From contig CANRII010000004.1 in assembly GCA_947630685.1 (NCBI GenBank), positions 1-49,635 of the forward strand: 49,635 nt of DNA. Reading direction: 5' to 3'. Shown here piece by piece: positions 1 to 8,452 of this stretch (position 1 is its first letter; every line of letters starts with the position of its first letter). Source of the stretch: an uncultured Ruminiclostridium sp. (lineage in GTDB: Bacteria; Bacillota; Clostridia; Oscillospirales; Ruminococcaceae). A model generated the notes under the pieces. That model was not told where the DNA came from. It saw nothing but the letters and a program-made list of their open reading frames with translations, and ran no database searches. Position numbers and translations under genes: made by a program.

Positions 1-639
1 GGAGCTATCGTGATAGGCGTGCCGATAGGCTTTTTCACGGCGGTATTTCTCGCTAAGGTCGCGCCGAAAAAGGTGGCGAATGTCATACGTCCCGCCGTGA
101 GCCTTTTGGCGGGAATACCGTCGGTGGTCTACGGACTTGTTGGTATGTGCGTGCTTGTGCCGGCATTGCGTGAATGGCTGCATCTTCCCGCGGGGGACAG
201 CCTGCTTGCGGCGATAATCGTTCTTGCCGTGATGATTTTGCCGTCCGTTATCTCTCTTTCCGAAACCGCTTTAGAGGCGGTACCGAAAGAATACGAGGAG
301 GCTTCGCTCGCACTCGGCGCGACAAAGCTGGAAACGTATTTTCGCGTTTCGGCTCCCGCGGCAAAAAGCGGCATTGCGGCGGCGGTAGTCTTAGGTATAG
401 GACGGGCTATCGGCGAGGCTATGGCAATTATGATGGTGGCGGGAAATGTCGCAAATATGCCGGAGCTCACCCGCTCGGTGAGATTTCTCACGACAGGTAT
501 TTCGATAGAGCTTAACTATTCTCAGGACGGCAGCTTACAGCGGCAGGCGCTGTTTTCTATCGGGCTTGTCCTTTTCCTCTTTATCATGCTGATAAACGCT
601 TTTCTGAATCTTGTTCTGAAAAGAGAAAAGGAGCGCTGA
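1..639 (+). CDS. pstC: PstC, phosphate ABC transporter permease (5' partial)
   Basis: Inner-membrane permease of the high-affinity phosphate importer PstSCAB. The reading frame is already open at base 1, so the N-terminal part (roughly the first 80-90 residues of a normal PstC) lies outside the window; the first ATG inside the window (position 10) is internal. About 213 residues remain, with several hydrophobic segments. The permease EAA-type cytoplasmic loop is visible around EEASLALGATKLETYF, followed by the typical IGRAIGEAMAIMMVAG segment. The stop is one base before pstA, as expected for a pst operon. PstS is presumably upstream. Confident on family; the true start cannot be seen. Confidence 0.95.
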   Translation, partial: GAIVIGVPIGFFTAVFLAKVAPKKVANVIRPAVSLLAGIPSVVYGLVGMCVLVPALREWLHLPAGDSLLAAIIVLAVMILPSVISLSETALEAVPKEYEEASLALGATKLETYFRVSAPAAKSGIAAAVVLGIGRAIGEAMAIMMVAGNVANMPELTRSVRFLTTGISIELNYSQDGSLQRQALFSIGLVLFLFIMLINAFLNLVLKREKER

Positions 640-640
640 T

Positions 641-1480
641 ATGAGACGAAAAGTATATGAGATAATAGGTCGGGGACTGTTGTATGGCTGTGCGGCGATA
701 ACTATCGGACTGCTGCTGTTTCTTATCGCGTATATCCTTTTTCGGGGTATCGGCGGGATAAGCTGGCAGTTTTTATCCACCTCGGAAAGCGTCATAAACG
801 GTACGATAGGTATTCTTCCCGCGATAGAAAATACGCTTTTTGTGATACTGGTATCTCTTGTCATAGCGCTTCCGTTAGGCGTTGGCGCGGCGATTTATCT
901 GACGGAATACGCAAAAAACAAGCGGTTTGTCGCGGTCATCGAGTTTGCCTCGGAAACTCTCGCGGGTATACCGTCGATAATTTACGCGCTTATCGGGGTA
1001 ATTATCTTCTGTACCGCGCTGAAATTGCAAAAGACGCTTCTTGCAGGTTCTCTGACGCTGGTTATTATGATTTTGCCGACGATAATACGCTCAACTCAGG
1101 AGAGCCTTAAAACCGTACCGCAAAGCTATCGCGAGGGCGCTTTGGGGCTTGGCAGCGGAAAATGGCACATGATACGCACGGTCGTGCTGCCGTCCTCCAT
1201 TGAGGGAATAGTGACGGGATGTATTTTAGCTGTCGGTCGTGTGGTCGGCGAAAGCGCGGTGCTGATGTATACGGCGGGTATGAGTATGGCGATGCAGAAC
1301 TTTTCCATTGACAGCATAGCCGGCGCGTCAGGCGCTACGCTGACCGTCGCACTTTATCATTACGCAAAAGAAAACGCGGATTTTCAGGTCGCGTTTTCAA
1401 TAGCGACGATACTTTTGATACTTACCGTGCTTATCAATTTTGCCGCGGCATTTCTCGGCAAAAAGCTGAAAAGGAGCTGA
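641..1480 (+). CDS. pstA: PstA, phosphate ABC transporter permease
   Basis: Second permease of the PstSCAB phosphate importer, 279 residues, the usual PstA length. It shows about six hydrophobic segments, an EAA loop (SYREGALGLGSGKWHMIRTV) and the family segment GRVVGESAVLMYTAG. The ATG follows the pstC stop by one base and is preceded by AAAGGAG, so it is translated with pstC. PstB begins three bases after its stop. Nothing unusual is seen. Confidence 0.96.
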   Translation: MRRKVYEIIGRGLLYGCAAITIGLLLFLIAYILFRGIGGISWQFLSTSESVINGTIGILPAIENTLFVILVSLVIALPLGVGAAIYLTEYAKNKRFVAVIEFASETLAGIPSIIYALIGVIIFCTALKLQKTLLAGSLTLVIMILPTIIRSTQESLKTVPQSYREGALGLGSGKWHMIRTVVLPSSIEGIVTGCILAVGRVVGESAVLMYTAGMSMAMQNFSIDSIAGASGATLTVALYHYAKENADFQVAFSIATILLILTVLINFAAAFLGKKLKRS

Positions 1481-1483
1481 ATT

Positions 1484-2242
1484 ATGACTGACACAGTAAT
1501 TTCCGCAAAGCATTTAGACTTTTACTACGGCGAGACCCACGCTCTAAAGGATATCTGCCTTGATATTCCCGAACATAATATCACCGCGTTGATAGGTCCC
1601 TCAGGCTGCGGGAAATCTACATTTTTACGAACTATCAACCGTATGAACGATCTTATAGAGGGTATAAGAGTGACCGGGTCGCTGGCATATCGCGAAGAGG
1701 AGATATATGCCGCGGGTCGTGACGTGACGGCTCTTCGCAAAAATATCGGCATGGTGTTCCAAAAGCCCAACCCGTTCCCGATGTCGATATACGACAACGT
1801 GGCGTACGGTCCTCGCACCCACGGTATCCGTGCAAAAGCAAGGCTCGACGAAATCGTTGAACAATCTCTTCGGGACGCGGCTATTTGGGACGAGGTAAAA
1901 GACAGGCTTAAAAAGAACGCGCTCGGGCTGTCGGGCGGACAGCAGCAAAGGCTTTGTATCGCCCGCGCGTTAGCGGTAAAGCCCGACGTTCTTCTTATGG
2001 ACGAGTCCACCTCTGCGCTCGACCCTATCTCTACCTCCAAAATTGAAGATTTAGCTATGGAGCTAAAAAAGGATTACACTATAGTCATTGTCACACACAA
2101 TATGCAGCAGGCGGTGAGAATATCGGATAAAACGGCGTTTTTCCTTTTGGGCGAGCTGATAGAGTACGGCGACACCGAGAAAATGTTTTCTCAGCCGGAG
2201 GACAAGCGCACCGAGGACTATATCACGGGGAGGTTCGGATAA
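1484..2242 (+). CDS. pstB: PstB, phosphate ABC transporter ATP-binding protein
   Basis: Cytoplasmic ATPase that drives phosphate import. It has 252 residues with Walker A GPSGCGKS (38-45), Q-loop in [16 protein letters not shown] (about 91-106), ABC signature LSGGQ (149-153), Walker B VLLMDE (169-174) and the switch histidine in IVTHNMQQA. The wording around the Q-loop is PstB-specific. Start ATG is three bases after pstA. The last base of its stop codon is the first base of the phoU ATG, so the operon is tightly coupled. Confidence 0.97.
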   Translation: MTDTVISAKHLDFYYGETHALKDICLDIPEHNITALIGPSGCGKSTFLRTINRMNDLIEGIRVTGSLAYREEEIYAAGRDVTALRKNIGMVFQKPNPFPMSIYDNVAYGPRTHGIRAKARLDEIVEQSLRDAAIWDEVKDRLKKNALGLSGGQQQRLCIARALAVKPDVLLMDESTSALDPISTSKIEDLAMELKKDYTIVIVTHNMQQAVRISDKTAFFLLGELIEYGDTEKMFSQPEDKRTEDYITGRFG

Positions 2243-2898
2243 TGAGAACAAAATTCGACGAGCAGCTTAACACTTTGGGGCAGGAGCTTATCAAAATGGG
2301 CTCGCTGTGCGAGGAGGTCATTTCTCTTGCGGCGTCCGCTCTTATTCAAAAGGACGACGCGCTTGCGGCGAAGATCGCCCCGCTCGATCACGAGATAGAC
2401 GAAAAAGAACGGCAGATCGAATCTATATGCTTGAGGCTTTTACTCCAGCAACAGCCGGTGGCTCGAGATCTCAGGCAAATTTCCGCCGCCTTAAAAATGA
2501 TAACCGATATGGAGCGTATCGGCGATCAGGCGGAGGAAATAGCGGAGATACTGCCGTTTCTTAATGATAGGACATTGCCCGAACATATCAAAATTCGTGA
2601 AATGGCAAAGGCTACCATAAAAATGGTAACGGACAGCGTGGACGCTTATGTAAAGCAGGATACGACCATTGCCGAGGCGGTCATTTCCTCCGACGACATC
2701 GTGGACGATTATTTCAAGGATATCAAAAGCAGCCTTATCTCGCTTATCGCGCAAAATCCCACCGAGGGAGAATATGCCCTTGACCTTTTGATGGTGGCAA
2801 AATATTTTGAGCGAATAGGAGATCACGCCACAAATATCGCAGAATGGGTGTTATTTTTCGTCACAGGAGAGAAAAGCGCACAGCCGCCGACAGGTTGA
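2242..2898 (+). CDS. phoU: PhoU, phosphate signalling regulator
   Basis: PhoU is a cytoplasmic three-helix-bundle protein with two tandem PhoU domains. It couples the Pst transporter to the phosphate two-component system and down-regulates uptake and signalling when phosphate is ample. The 218 residues contain both repeats with their metal-binding E/D patterns: first repeat DLRQISAALKMITDMERIGDQAEEI, second repeat YALDLLMVAKYFERIGDHATNIAEW (each motif given in part). Last gene of the pst transcription unit. Its stop codon overlaps the -35 box of the next promoter. Confidence 0.96.
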   Translation: MRTKFDEQLNTLGQELIKMGSLCEEVISLAASALIQKDDALAAKIAPLDHEIDEKERQIESICLRLLLQQQPVARDLRQISAALKMITDMERIGDQAEEIAEILPFLNDRTLPEHIKIREMAKATIKMVTDSVDAYVKQDTTIAEAVISSDDIVDDYFKDIKSSLISLIAQNPTEGEYALDLLMVAKYFERIGDHATNIAEWVLFFVTGEKSAQPPTG

Positions 2899-2923
2899 AA
2901 AAAGCGTGAAAATGTGCTATGAT
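2895..2923 (+). promoter_or_regulatory. Sigma-A-type promoter for the phoB/phoR pair
   Basis: TTGAAA (2895-2900), a 17-base spacer and TATGAT (2918-2923). The -35 box overlaps the phoU stop codon, so the two-component pair can be transcribed separately from the pst genes. A direct-repeat Pho box was not recognised. Confidence 0.55.
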
Positions 2924-2985
2924 AATATGGGCTTGTACAGGCGTTTCTTTGCCCGTTTTTCATTTCTTGAAAGGAAGTGAATATA

Positions 2986-3654
2986 TTGATCTACTGTGTT
3001 GAAGATGACAGCGGTATCCGTGACTTAATGATATATACCTTGAACGCCGCGGGCTTTGAGGCAAAAGGTTTTTTGGACGGAGCGTCCTTTTGGGAGGCTT
3101 TGCGCAAGAATACCCCGGAGCTTGTACTCCTTGATATTATGCTCCCAGGCGAGGACGGCATAAGCATCTTAAAACGGCTGAGAGAAAGCGGTAATAATGT
3201 GCCTGTCATTATGGCTACGGCGAAAGGGACCGAATATGATAAAGTGATAGGGCTTGACCTCGGCGCGGATGATTATCTTGCAAAGCCTTTCGGCATGATG
3301 GAAATGCTGTCCCGTGTAAAAGCCGTACTCCGCCGCGTTTCTCCTGTTTCTCAAAGCGAGGTGTTATTGCACAGCGGTATACAGATGGACACGGCACAGC
3401 ACATTGTAACAGCGGACGGTGCGCGCGTTGAGCTTACCTATAAGGAATATGAGCTGCTGAGAAAATTTATTGAAAACCCCGGACGGGTGTTTACGCGCGA
3501 CCAACTTCTTACAAGTATATGGGGCGACTCTTATATAGGAGAGACCCGCACCGTGGACGTTCATATCGGCACGCTGCGGACAAAGCTCGGACGCTGCGGC
3601 GACTGCATTGAGACCGTGCGCGGCGTAGGTTATCGGTTAGGGGCGGAGAAATGA
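2986..3654 (+). CDS. phoB: PhoB/PhoP-type response regulator (OmpR family)
   Basis: DNA-binding response regulator, predicted to switch phosphate-starvation genes. Receiver domain: acidic pair EDD near the N-terminus, phospho-acceptor Asp in LLDIMLPGEDG (about residue 50), switch Thr/Ala region MATAKG and Lys in DDYLAKPFG. C-terminal winged helix: LTYKEYELLRKF, then RTVDVHIGTLRTKLG and VRGVGYRL. I place the start at the TTG at 2986 (222 residues, beginning MIYCVEDDSG). The AAGGAAGTGA ribosome-binding site sits at a good distance from it, whereas the upstream in-frame GTG at 2977 lies inside that site. The stop overlaps the kinase start (ATGA). Confidence 0.9.
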   Translation: MIYCVEDDSGIRDLMIYTLNAAGFEAKGFLDGASFWEALRKNTPELVLLDIMLPGEDGISILKRLRESGNNVPVIMATAKGTEYDKVIGLDLGADDYLAKPFGMMEMLSRVKAVLRRVSPVSQSEVLLHSGIQMDTAQHIVTADGARVELTYKEYELLRKFIENPGRVFTRDQLLTSIWGDSYIGETRTVDVHIGTLRTKLGRCGDCIETVRGVGYRLGAEK

Positions 3655-5318
3655 CAAAACGAATTTTCAGGTCTATATGCCTTGTGGCGATAGCGGTTTT
3701 TCTTGCCTGTGTAGTACTCTTTCTCTGTGTGCTTTATGATTATTTCGGAAATGTTCAGCAAAACGGGTTAAAGACGCAGACCGAGCTTGCGGCGCAGGGC
3801 GTCGAGGCTGTGGGCGCGAAATATTTTGAGGGACTTATTACAAAAGATTACCGTATCTCGTGGATAAGCGCGGACGGCAAAGTGCTTTACGACAGCGAAG
3901 CGGACTTGTCAGAAATGGAAAATCATCTTGAACGTGAGGAAATAAAGGAGGCGCTTGAATCAGGCTACGGCGAAAGCTCGCGCTACTCAGCAACGCTTAT
4001 GGAGCGCACGCTTTACAGCGCAAAAAGGCTGTCCGACGGAACGGTAGTCAGGCTTTCCGTCGCGCAGAGCACGCTCTTGATGCTGCTTCTCGGAATGCTG
4101 CAGCCGCTTGTCGTCATAATCCTTATCGCGATCGTGCTGTCGATGCTTTTAGCGTCGCGGCTGTCGAAGAAAATAGTAAAGCCGCTTAACAGCCTTGACC
4201 TTGACGACCCGCTTTCAAACGAGGGATACGACGAATTGTCACCGCTGCTCCGCCGTATAGATACCCAGCAGCGGCAAATCAAAAATCAGGCTGACGAACT
4301 GAGAAAAAGGCAGGAAGAATTTGAAGCCGTTACCGAAAATATGTCGGAGGGGATAGTTGTCCTTAATACAAAAGGCGTGATACTCAGCATAAACCGCGCG
4401 GCGGAAAAGCTTTTTGACTCTTCGCATGACTGCGTCGGTCAGCATATGCTGTCTGTCAATCGCAGCGCCGAAATATCCGAACTTCTTTCTCAAATAGAAA
4501 AAGGCGTCCGCGCGGAGAGAACGCTTGAATTAAAAGGCAGAAAATACCGGTTAGATATAAGCCCTGTATCGGAGGATGAAAAAGTTACAGGCGCTGTGCT
4601 TCTGATACTTGATGTTACGGAAAAAGAGCAGGCGGAGCAAATACGCCGTGAATTTACCGCGAATGTGTCCCACGAACTCAAAACGCCTTTGCATACTATT
4701 GCGGGGTGCGCGGAGCTTTTGGAAAACGGCATGGTGCGCCCCGAAGATACGGCGAGGTTCTATTCTCAAATCAGTAATGAAACCGCCCGCATGATCGCTT
4801 TGGTGGAAGATATTATACGCCTTTCCCATTTGGACGAGGGCGCTGAGGATATGAAGCGGGAGCGCGTCGATCTTTACGAGCTGGCTGGCGAAATAGTGAA
4901 GTCGCTTTCCCGTGAGGCAGAAAGCGCAGGTGTTTCCGTCAGCGTTGAGGGTGAAAACGCCATAGTATATGGCATACCGCAGCTTCTTGAGAGCATTGTT
5001 TATAACCTCACGGACAACGCGATAAAATATAACCGTCAGGGCGGAACGGTAAAAGTATCGGTAGAACGCCTTTCGGATGGGGTTTGCCTTTCGGTATCCG
5101 ATACGGGGATCGGTATTCCGTCTGAACATCGGGAGCGTATTTTCGAGAGGTTCTACCGAGTAGACAAGAGCCGTTCAAAAGAGCTTGGCGGCACAGGCTT
5201 GGGATTGTCCATAGTCAAACACGCAGCAAGACTTCATAATGCTAAAATAGAGCTGCAAAGCGTTGAGGGAGAGGGCACGACGGTAAAGGTCACTTTCTCG
5301 ACGGCAGAGGATGAATAA
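3651..5318 (+). CDS. phoR: PhoR-type sensor histidine kinase
   Basis: Membrane sensor kinase, 555 residues, partner of the overlapping response regulator. Transmembrane segment 1 at about 9-31, an extracytoplasmic sensing region to about 140, transmembrane segment 2 at about 143-167, a HAMP-like linker, and a PAS domain at about 222-325. The HisKA domain carries phospho-acceptor His341 in FTANVSHELKTPLHTI. The catalytic domain has the N box (LTDNAIKYN), G1 (VSDTGIGIP), F box (IFERFYRVD) and G2 (GGTGLGLSIV). The architecture and position next to pst/phoU support phosphate sensing. A general envelope sensor is the alternative. Confidence 0.9.
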   Translation: MTKRIFRSICLVAIAVFLACVVLFLCVLYDYFGNVQQNGLKTQTELAAQGVEAVGAKYFEGLITKDYRISWISADGKVLYDSEADLSEMENHLEREEIKEALESGYGESSRYSATLMERTLYSAKRLSDGTVVRLSVAQSTLLMLLLGMLQPLVVIILIAIVLSMLLASRLSKKIVKPLNSLDLDDPLSNEGYDELSPLLRRIDTQQRQIKNQADELRKRQEEFEAVTENMSEGIVVLNTKGVILSINRAAEKLFDSSHDCVGQHMLSVNRSAEISELLSQIEKGVRAERTLELKGRKYRLDISPVSEDEKVTGAVLLILDVTEKEQAEQIRREFTANVSHELKTPLHTIAGCAELLENGMVRPEDTARFYSQISNETARMIALVEDIIRLSHLDEGAEDMKRERVDLYELAGEIVKSLSREAESAGVSVSVEGENAIVYGIPQLLESIVYNLTDNAIKYNRQGGTVKVSVERLSDGVCLSVSDTGIGIPSEHRERIFERFYRVDKSRSKELGGTGLGLSIVKHAARLHNAKIELQSVEGEGTTVKVTFSTAEDE

Positions 5319-5336
5319 AGTGATATATTAAAGTAA

Positions 5337-5374
5337 AAGACCGCGGCGATAGAACGCGGTCTTATAAGTTTTAT
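5337..5374 (+). terminator. Rho-independent terminator after phoR
   Basis: Perfect 9-bp stem AAGACCGCG (5337-5345) / CGCGGTCTT (5355-5363) with a 9-base loop, followed by an AT-rich tail with short T runs. It lies 19 bases after the phoR stop and closes the phosphate region. Confidence 0.8.
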
Positions 5375-5483
5375 TACATTTTGCAAAGTATTCACGAATT
5401 TGTGGCAATACCATTATTATACATCACACTTTTGAATGCGACAAAAATTCCATAGAGAGCAAATTCTGACGCTCCACATAACA

Positions 5484-5516
5484 CATCTCCCTCAAGGAAT
5501 TTCCTTGAGGGAGATG
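5484..5516. repeat. Perfect 16-bp palindromic hairpin
   Basis: CATCTCCCTCAAGGAA (5484-5499), one central T, and its exact reverse complement (5501-5516). Neither strand has a T run directly after it, so it is not a canonical terminator, though it may help end gapA mRNA. A second weaker hairpin (5531-5559, CTCCGTTA / TAACGGGAG with one bulge) lies between it and the gapA stop. It resembles the dispersed palindromic intergenic repeats common in Clostridia genomes; copy number cannot be judged from one window. Confidence 0.6.
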
Positions 5517-5580
5517 GATAAAACTTAATTCTCCGTTAATGATATCAAGCTAACGGGAGGTGTAATGTGTAGAATATCAA

Positions 5581-6618
5581 TTACTTGAGTTCTGCAAAAT
5601 ACTTGATAGTCCTTACCATCTGAGAGGTGTAGGAGTTCTCGTTGTCATACCAGGAAACTACCTGTACTTCGTACAGATCGTCAGCGATATGGGAAACCAT
5701 AGTCTGAGTAGCGTCAAACAGAGAACCGAACTTCATACCGATAACATCGGAAGAAACGATAGGATCTTCGTTGTAGCCGTAAGACTCGGAAGCAGCAGCC
5801 TTCATAGCGGCGTTGATGCCTTCCTTGGTGATGTCGCTGCCCTTAACAACTGCGGTAAGGATAGTGGTAGAACCGGTGGGAACCGGAACTCTCTGTGCGG
5901 AGCCTATCAGCTTGCCGTTCAGCTCGGGTATAACCAGACCGATAGCCTTAGCAGCACCGGTGGAGTTAGGAACTATGTTAGCAGCGCCGGCTCTTGCTCT
6001 TCTCAGGTCGCCCTTTCTGTGAGGACCGTCAAGGATCATCTGGTCGCCGGTGTAAGCATGGATAGTGCTCATGATACCGCTCTGGATAGGAGCGTAATCG
6101 TTAAGAGCCTTAGCCATAGGAGCGAGGCAGTTGGTGGTACAGGAAGCAGCCGAGATGATGGTATCATCAGGGGTAAGAGTGTTCTCGTTTACGCTGTAAA
6201 CGATGGTCTTGAGGTCATTGCCCGCGGGAGCGGAGATAACGACCTTCTTAGCGCCTGCGTCGATGTGAGCCTGAGATTTCTCCTTTGAGCAGTAGAAACC
6301 GGTGCACTCAAGTACAACGTCTACGTCAAGCTCGCCCCAGGGAAGCTCAGCAGCCTTAGCCATAGCATAAATTTTAAGGGTCTTGCCGTCTACAGTAATA
6401 GTGCCTGCCTCGTCATCAGCAGAAACCTCATGAAGATTATCGCCTATCTTGCCGCAGTAACCGCCCTGAGCGGTATCATACTTGAGAAGATGAGCAAGCA
6501 TTGAGGGCTTGGTAAGATCGTTGATAGCAACTATCTCATATCCCTCTGCGCCGAACATCTGTCTGAACGCAAGACGACCGATACGGCCAAATCCGTTAAT
6601 AGCAACTTTAACTGACAT
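5581..6618 (-). CDS. gapA: Glyceraldehyde-3-phosphate dehydrogenase, type I
   Basis: Glycolytic enzyme converting glyceraldehyde-3-phosphate, NAD+ and phosphate to 1,3-bisphosphoglycerate. The 345 residues have the Rossmann motif INGFGRIGR, Asp34 at the end of strand 2 (NAD+ rather than NADP+ preference), and the catalytic Cys160 in [13 protein letters not shown]. The catalytic His is in the [12 protein letters not shown] segment, and the phosphate-site segment is [20 protein letters not shown]. It is monocistronic with a strong consensus promoter, and its bases look optimised (few rare codons), as expected for a highly expressed gene. Confidence 0.97.
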   Translation of the reverse strand: MSVKVAINGFGRIGRLAFRQMFGAEGYEIVAINDLTKPSMLAHLLKYDTAQGGYCGKIGDNLHEVSADDEAGTITVDGKTLKIYAMAKAAELPWGELDVDVVLECTGFYCSKEKSQAHIDAGAKKVVISAPAGNDLKTIVYSVNENTLTPDDTIISAASCTTNCLAPMAKALNDYAPIQSGIMSTIHAYTGDQMILDGPHRKGDLRRARAGAANIVPNSTGAAKAIGLVIPELNGKLIGSAQRVPVPTGSTTILTAVVKGSDITKEGINAAMKAAASESYGYNEDPIVSSDVIGMKFGSLFDATQTMVSHIADDLYEVQVVSWYDNENSYTSQMVRTIKYFAELK

Positions 6619-6674
6619 TGGAATATTCCTCCTAATATTTCTCGGACATGCCTGTCCGTATTTTTACATCTTAT

Positions 6675-6703
6675 ATTATACATAATTTTTCCGGTTTTAT
6701 CAA
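6675..6703 (-). promoter_or_regulatory. gapA promoter (sigma-A)
   Basis: Read on the minus strand: TTGATA (6703-6698), 17-base spacer, TATAAT (6680-6675). This is near-perfect consensus and lies about 57 bases upstream of the gapA ATG. Confidence 0.85.
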
Positions 6704-6707
6704 GAGG

Positions 6708-6727
6708 TTTGATAATTTTTTATCAAA
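6708..6727. promoter_or_regulatory. Inverted repeat just upstream of the gapA -35 box
   Basis: Perfect 8-bp inverted repeat TTTGATAA (6708-6715), TTTT, TTATCAAA (6720-6727), starting five bases upstream of the gapA -35 box. The position suits a regulator-binding site for gapA. It is AT-rich, so chance is possible. Confidence 0.3.
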
Positions 6728-6788
6728 AAAAGCAAATTAAATGATATAAATTTTTCGGATAGAAATTTGTGCATTTTTACCAAACGGC

Positions 6789-6817
6789 TTGATTTTATAA
6801 GATGATTTTGGTATAAT
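6789..6817 (+). promoter_or_regulatory. Promoter of the HAD-nuclease fusion gene
   Basis: TTGATT (6789-6794), 17-base spacer, TATAAT (6812-6817), about 60 bases before the ATG at 6878. Divergent from the gapA promoter. Confidence 0.75.
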
Positions 6818-6877
6818 TAAAACGGCAAAACCCCCGTATTATGCCAAAAGCCGCAAAAGAACACGAGGAGATAATAA

Positions 6878-8452
6878 ATGAAGCTGTATGTTACCGACCT
6901 TGACGGCACATTGTTTAACCATAAGGCGCAGATAAGCATTATTTCACGGGATATTCTGAACCGCGAAATAAAAAACGGCGCGTCTATAACCTACGCTACA
7001 GCCCGTTCCCTGTCAAGCGCCTCGGCAAAGACTGCGGAGGTAAATTTCGATCTGCCTGTAATAATATATAACGGCGTGTTTATAATAGACCCGAAGTCAA
7101 AGAAGCAGCTTATAAGCCATTATTTCAGCGAAGATTCAAAAAGGACCGCCGCAGACTTTTTTACAGCGCATGAAGAATCCCTGCTCGTATATTCCTATAT
7201 TAACGGTATAGAACATGTCAGTTGGCTTAAAAGCTCGATAAGCGCCGGCGTCAGGCGTTATATTTCCGATCGAAAAGGAGATCCGAGGCTCAGAGAATGC
7301 GGCAGGTTTAACGAGCTTTTTGAGGGCGATGTGTTTTATATAACGCTTATCGACCCGAAAACGACTATGGAAACGCTGGACGAGGTGTTTTACAATAAAA
7401 ACGGACTTACGCGAAATTATCAGGCGGATACATATAATACAAAAGAATACTGGTATGAGATATTTTGCGAGGGCGTATCAAAAGCTAACGCTGTTACAGA
7501 GCTGAAGGCTTTGTTAGGCGCTGACGAGGTCATTGCATTCGGCGATAACGTAAACGACCTCCCTATGATAAAAAATGCCGACCGGGGATACGCCGTAGCT
7601 AACGCGGCAGATGAGCTTAAGCGGGCGGCTTACGGCGTGATACGCAGCAACGAGCAGTCCGGAGTGCCTGTATTTATCGCCAATGACCGCTGCAAGGTAT
7701 GGGATTATCAGCGGCACAACGAGATCGAACCGTCCGACGCGGATAAATTTTCGCGTTGTCTTGCAGCGTATGTTCCTGATAGCGACGGAATAGGAACATT
7801 AAATGAAAAGCAGATACATTCCGTGCTTAAAAGTTACTTTGCGGTCACCGCATACGATAAGGAAATAAAAATAGGCAATTTTTATGCCGATCTGGTCACG
7901 GAAAACGGGATTTTTGAGATACAGACAGGTAATTTCAAGAATCTTGTGAATAAACTGGACAGCTTTTTACAGGCTGTTCATGTAACCGTAGTGTACCCTT
8001 TTCATAAAATCACACGGCTGAATTACGTCGACGGCTCTACCGGAGAACTGCTAAAGACAGGCGCAAGAACCGTGCATAAAAATCTGAGCGATTTCTTTTT
8101 AGAACTGTACAGGATAAAGCAATATCTAAACGATCCCAATCTGACCGTATGTATCGCGGAGCTTTCGGTAGATAATTACAGGTTTACCAAAAAAGACATG
8201 AAACGCCGCAAAAGCGACAGAAAAATGTCGGTTCCGGTTTCGCTGGAAAATCTTATATTCTTGGAGGACAGCAGCAGCTATAAAAGATTTATCCCGAACG
8301 AGCTTTCCGACCGATTCACCCGAAAAGAGCTTGCCGGGCTGCTGAAAACCTGCGATACATCGCTGTTTATCGAAATAATGAAAGATGTGGGACTTATAGA
8401 TTTTGTAGGTAAAAAAGGCAACGAATACTTGTTTATAAGAACAGATAAATAA
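6878..8452 (+). CDS. Fusion: Cof-type HAD phosphatase + nuclease-like domain + winged-helix-like tail
   Basis: A single uninterrupted 524-residue protein. Residues 1 to about 272 form a HAD hydrolase of the Cof/type IIB cap group: motif I DLDGT (7-11, Asp7 and Asp9), motif II Thr41, motif III Lys202, motif IV GDNVND (222-227). These usually dephosphorylate sugar phosphates or FMN. Residues about 305-430 are unrelated to HAD. They show a restriction-endonuclease-like pattern: Glu309 in a first helix, Asp338 ending a strand (YADLV), then E347-x-Q349 (IFEIQTGNF), a PD-(D/E)xK variant with Gln for Lys. Residues about 465-524 look like a winged helix (FTRKELAGLL ... VGLIDFVGKKGNEYLFI). I recall the C-terminal module as a stand-alone family of unknown function in Clostridia, from memory only. 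It has its own promoter, start with GAGGAG site, and no operon partner. Domain calls: HAD certain, the rest inferred. Confidence 0.8.
   Translation: MKLYVTDLDGTLFNHKAQISIISRDILNREIKNGASITYATARSLSSASAKTAEVNFDLPVIIYNGVFIIDPKSKKQLISHYFSEDSKRTAADFFTAHEESLLVYSYINGIEHVSWLKSSISAGVRRYISDRKGDPRLRECGRFNELFEGDVFYITLIDPKTTMETLDEVFYNKNGLTRNYQADTYNTKEYWYEIFCEGVSKANAVTELKALLGADEVIAFGDNVNDLPMIKNADRGYAVANAADELKRAAYGVIRSNEQSGVPVFIANDRCKVWDYQRHNEIEPSDADKFSRCLAAYVPDSDGIGTLNEKQIHSVLKSYFAVTAYDKEIKIGNFYADLVTENGIFEIQTGNFKNLVNKLDSFLQAVHVTVVYPFHKITRLNYVDGSTGELLKTGARTVHKNLSDFFLELYRIKQYLNDPNLTVCIAELSVDNYRFTKKDMKRRKSDRKMSVPVSLENLIFLEDSSSYKRFIPNELSDRFTRKELAGLLKTCDTSLFIEIMKDVGLIDFVGKKGNEYLFIRTDK

Noticed and set aside
2977-2985. 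GTG start for the response regulator
   Set aside because: It lies inside the AAGGAAGTGA ribosome-binding site; TTG at 2986 has normal spacing.
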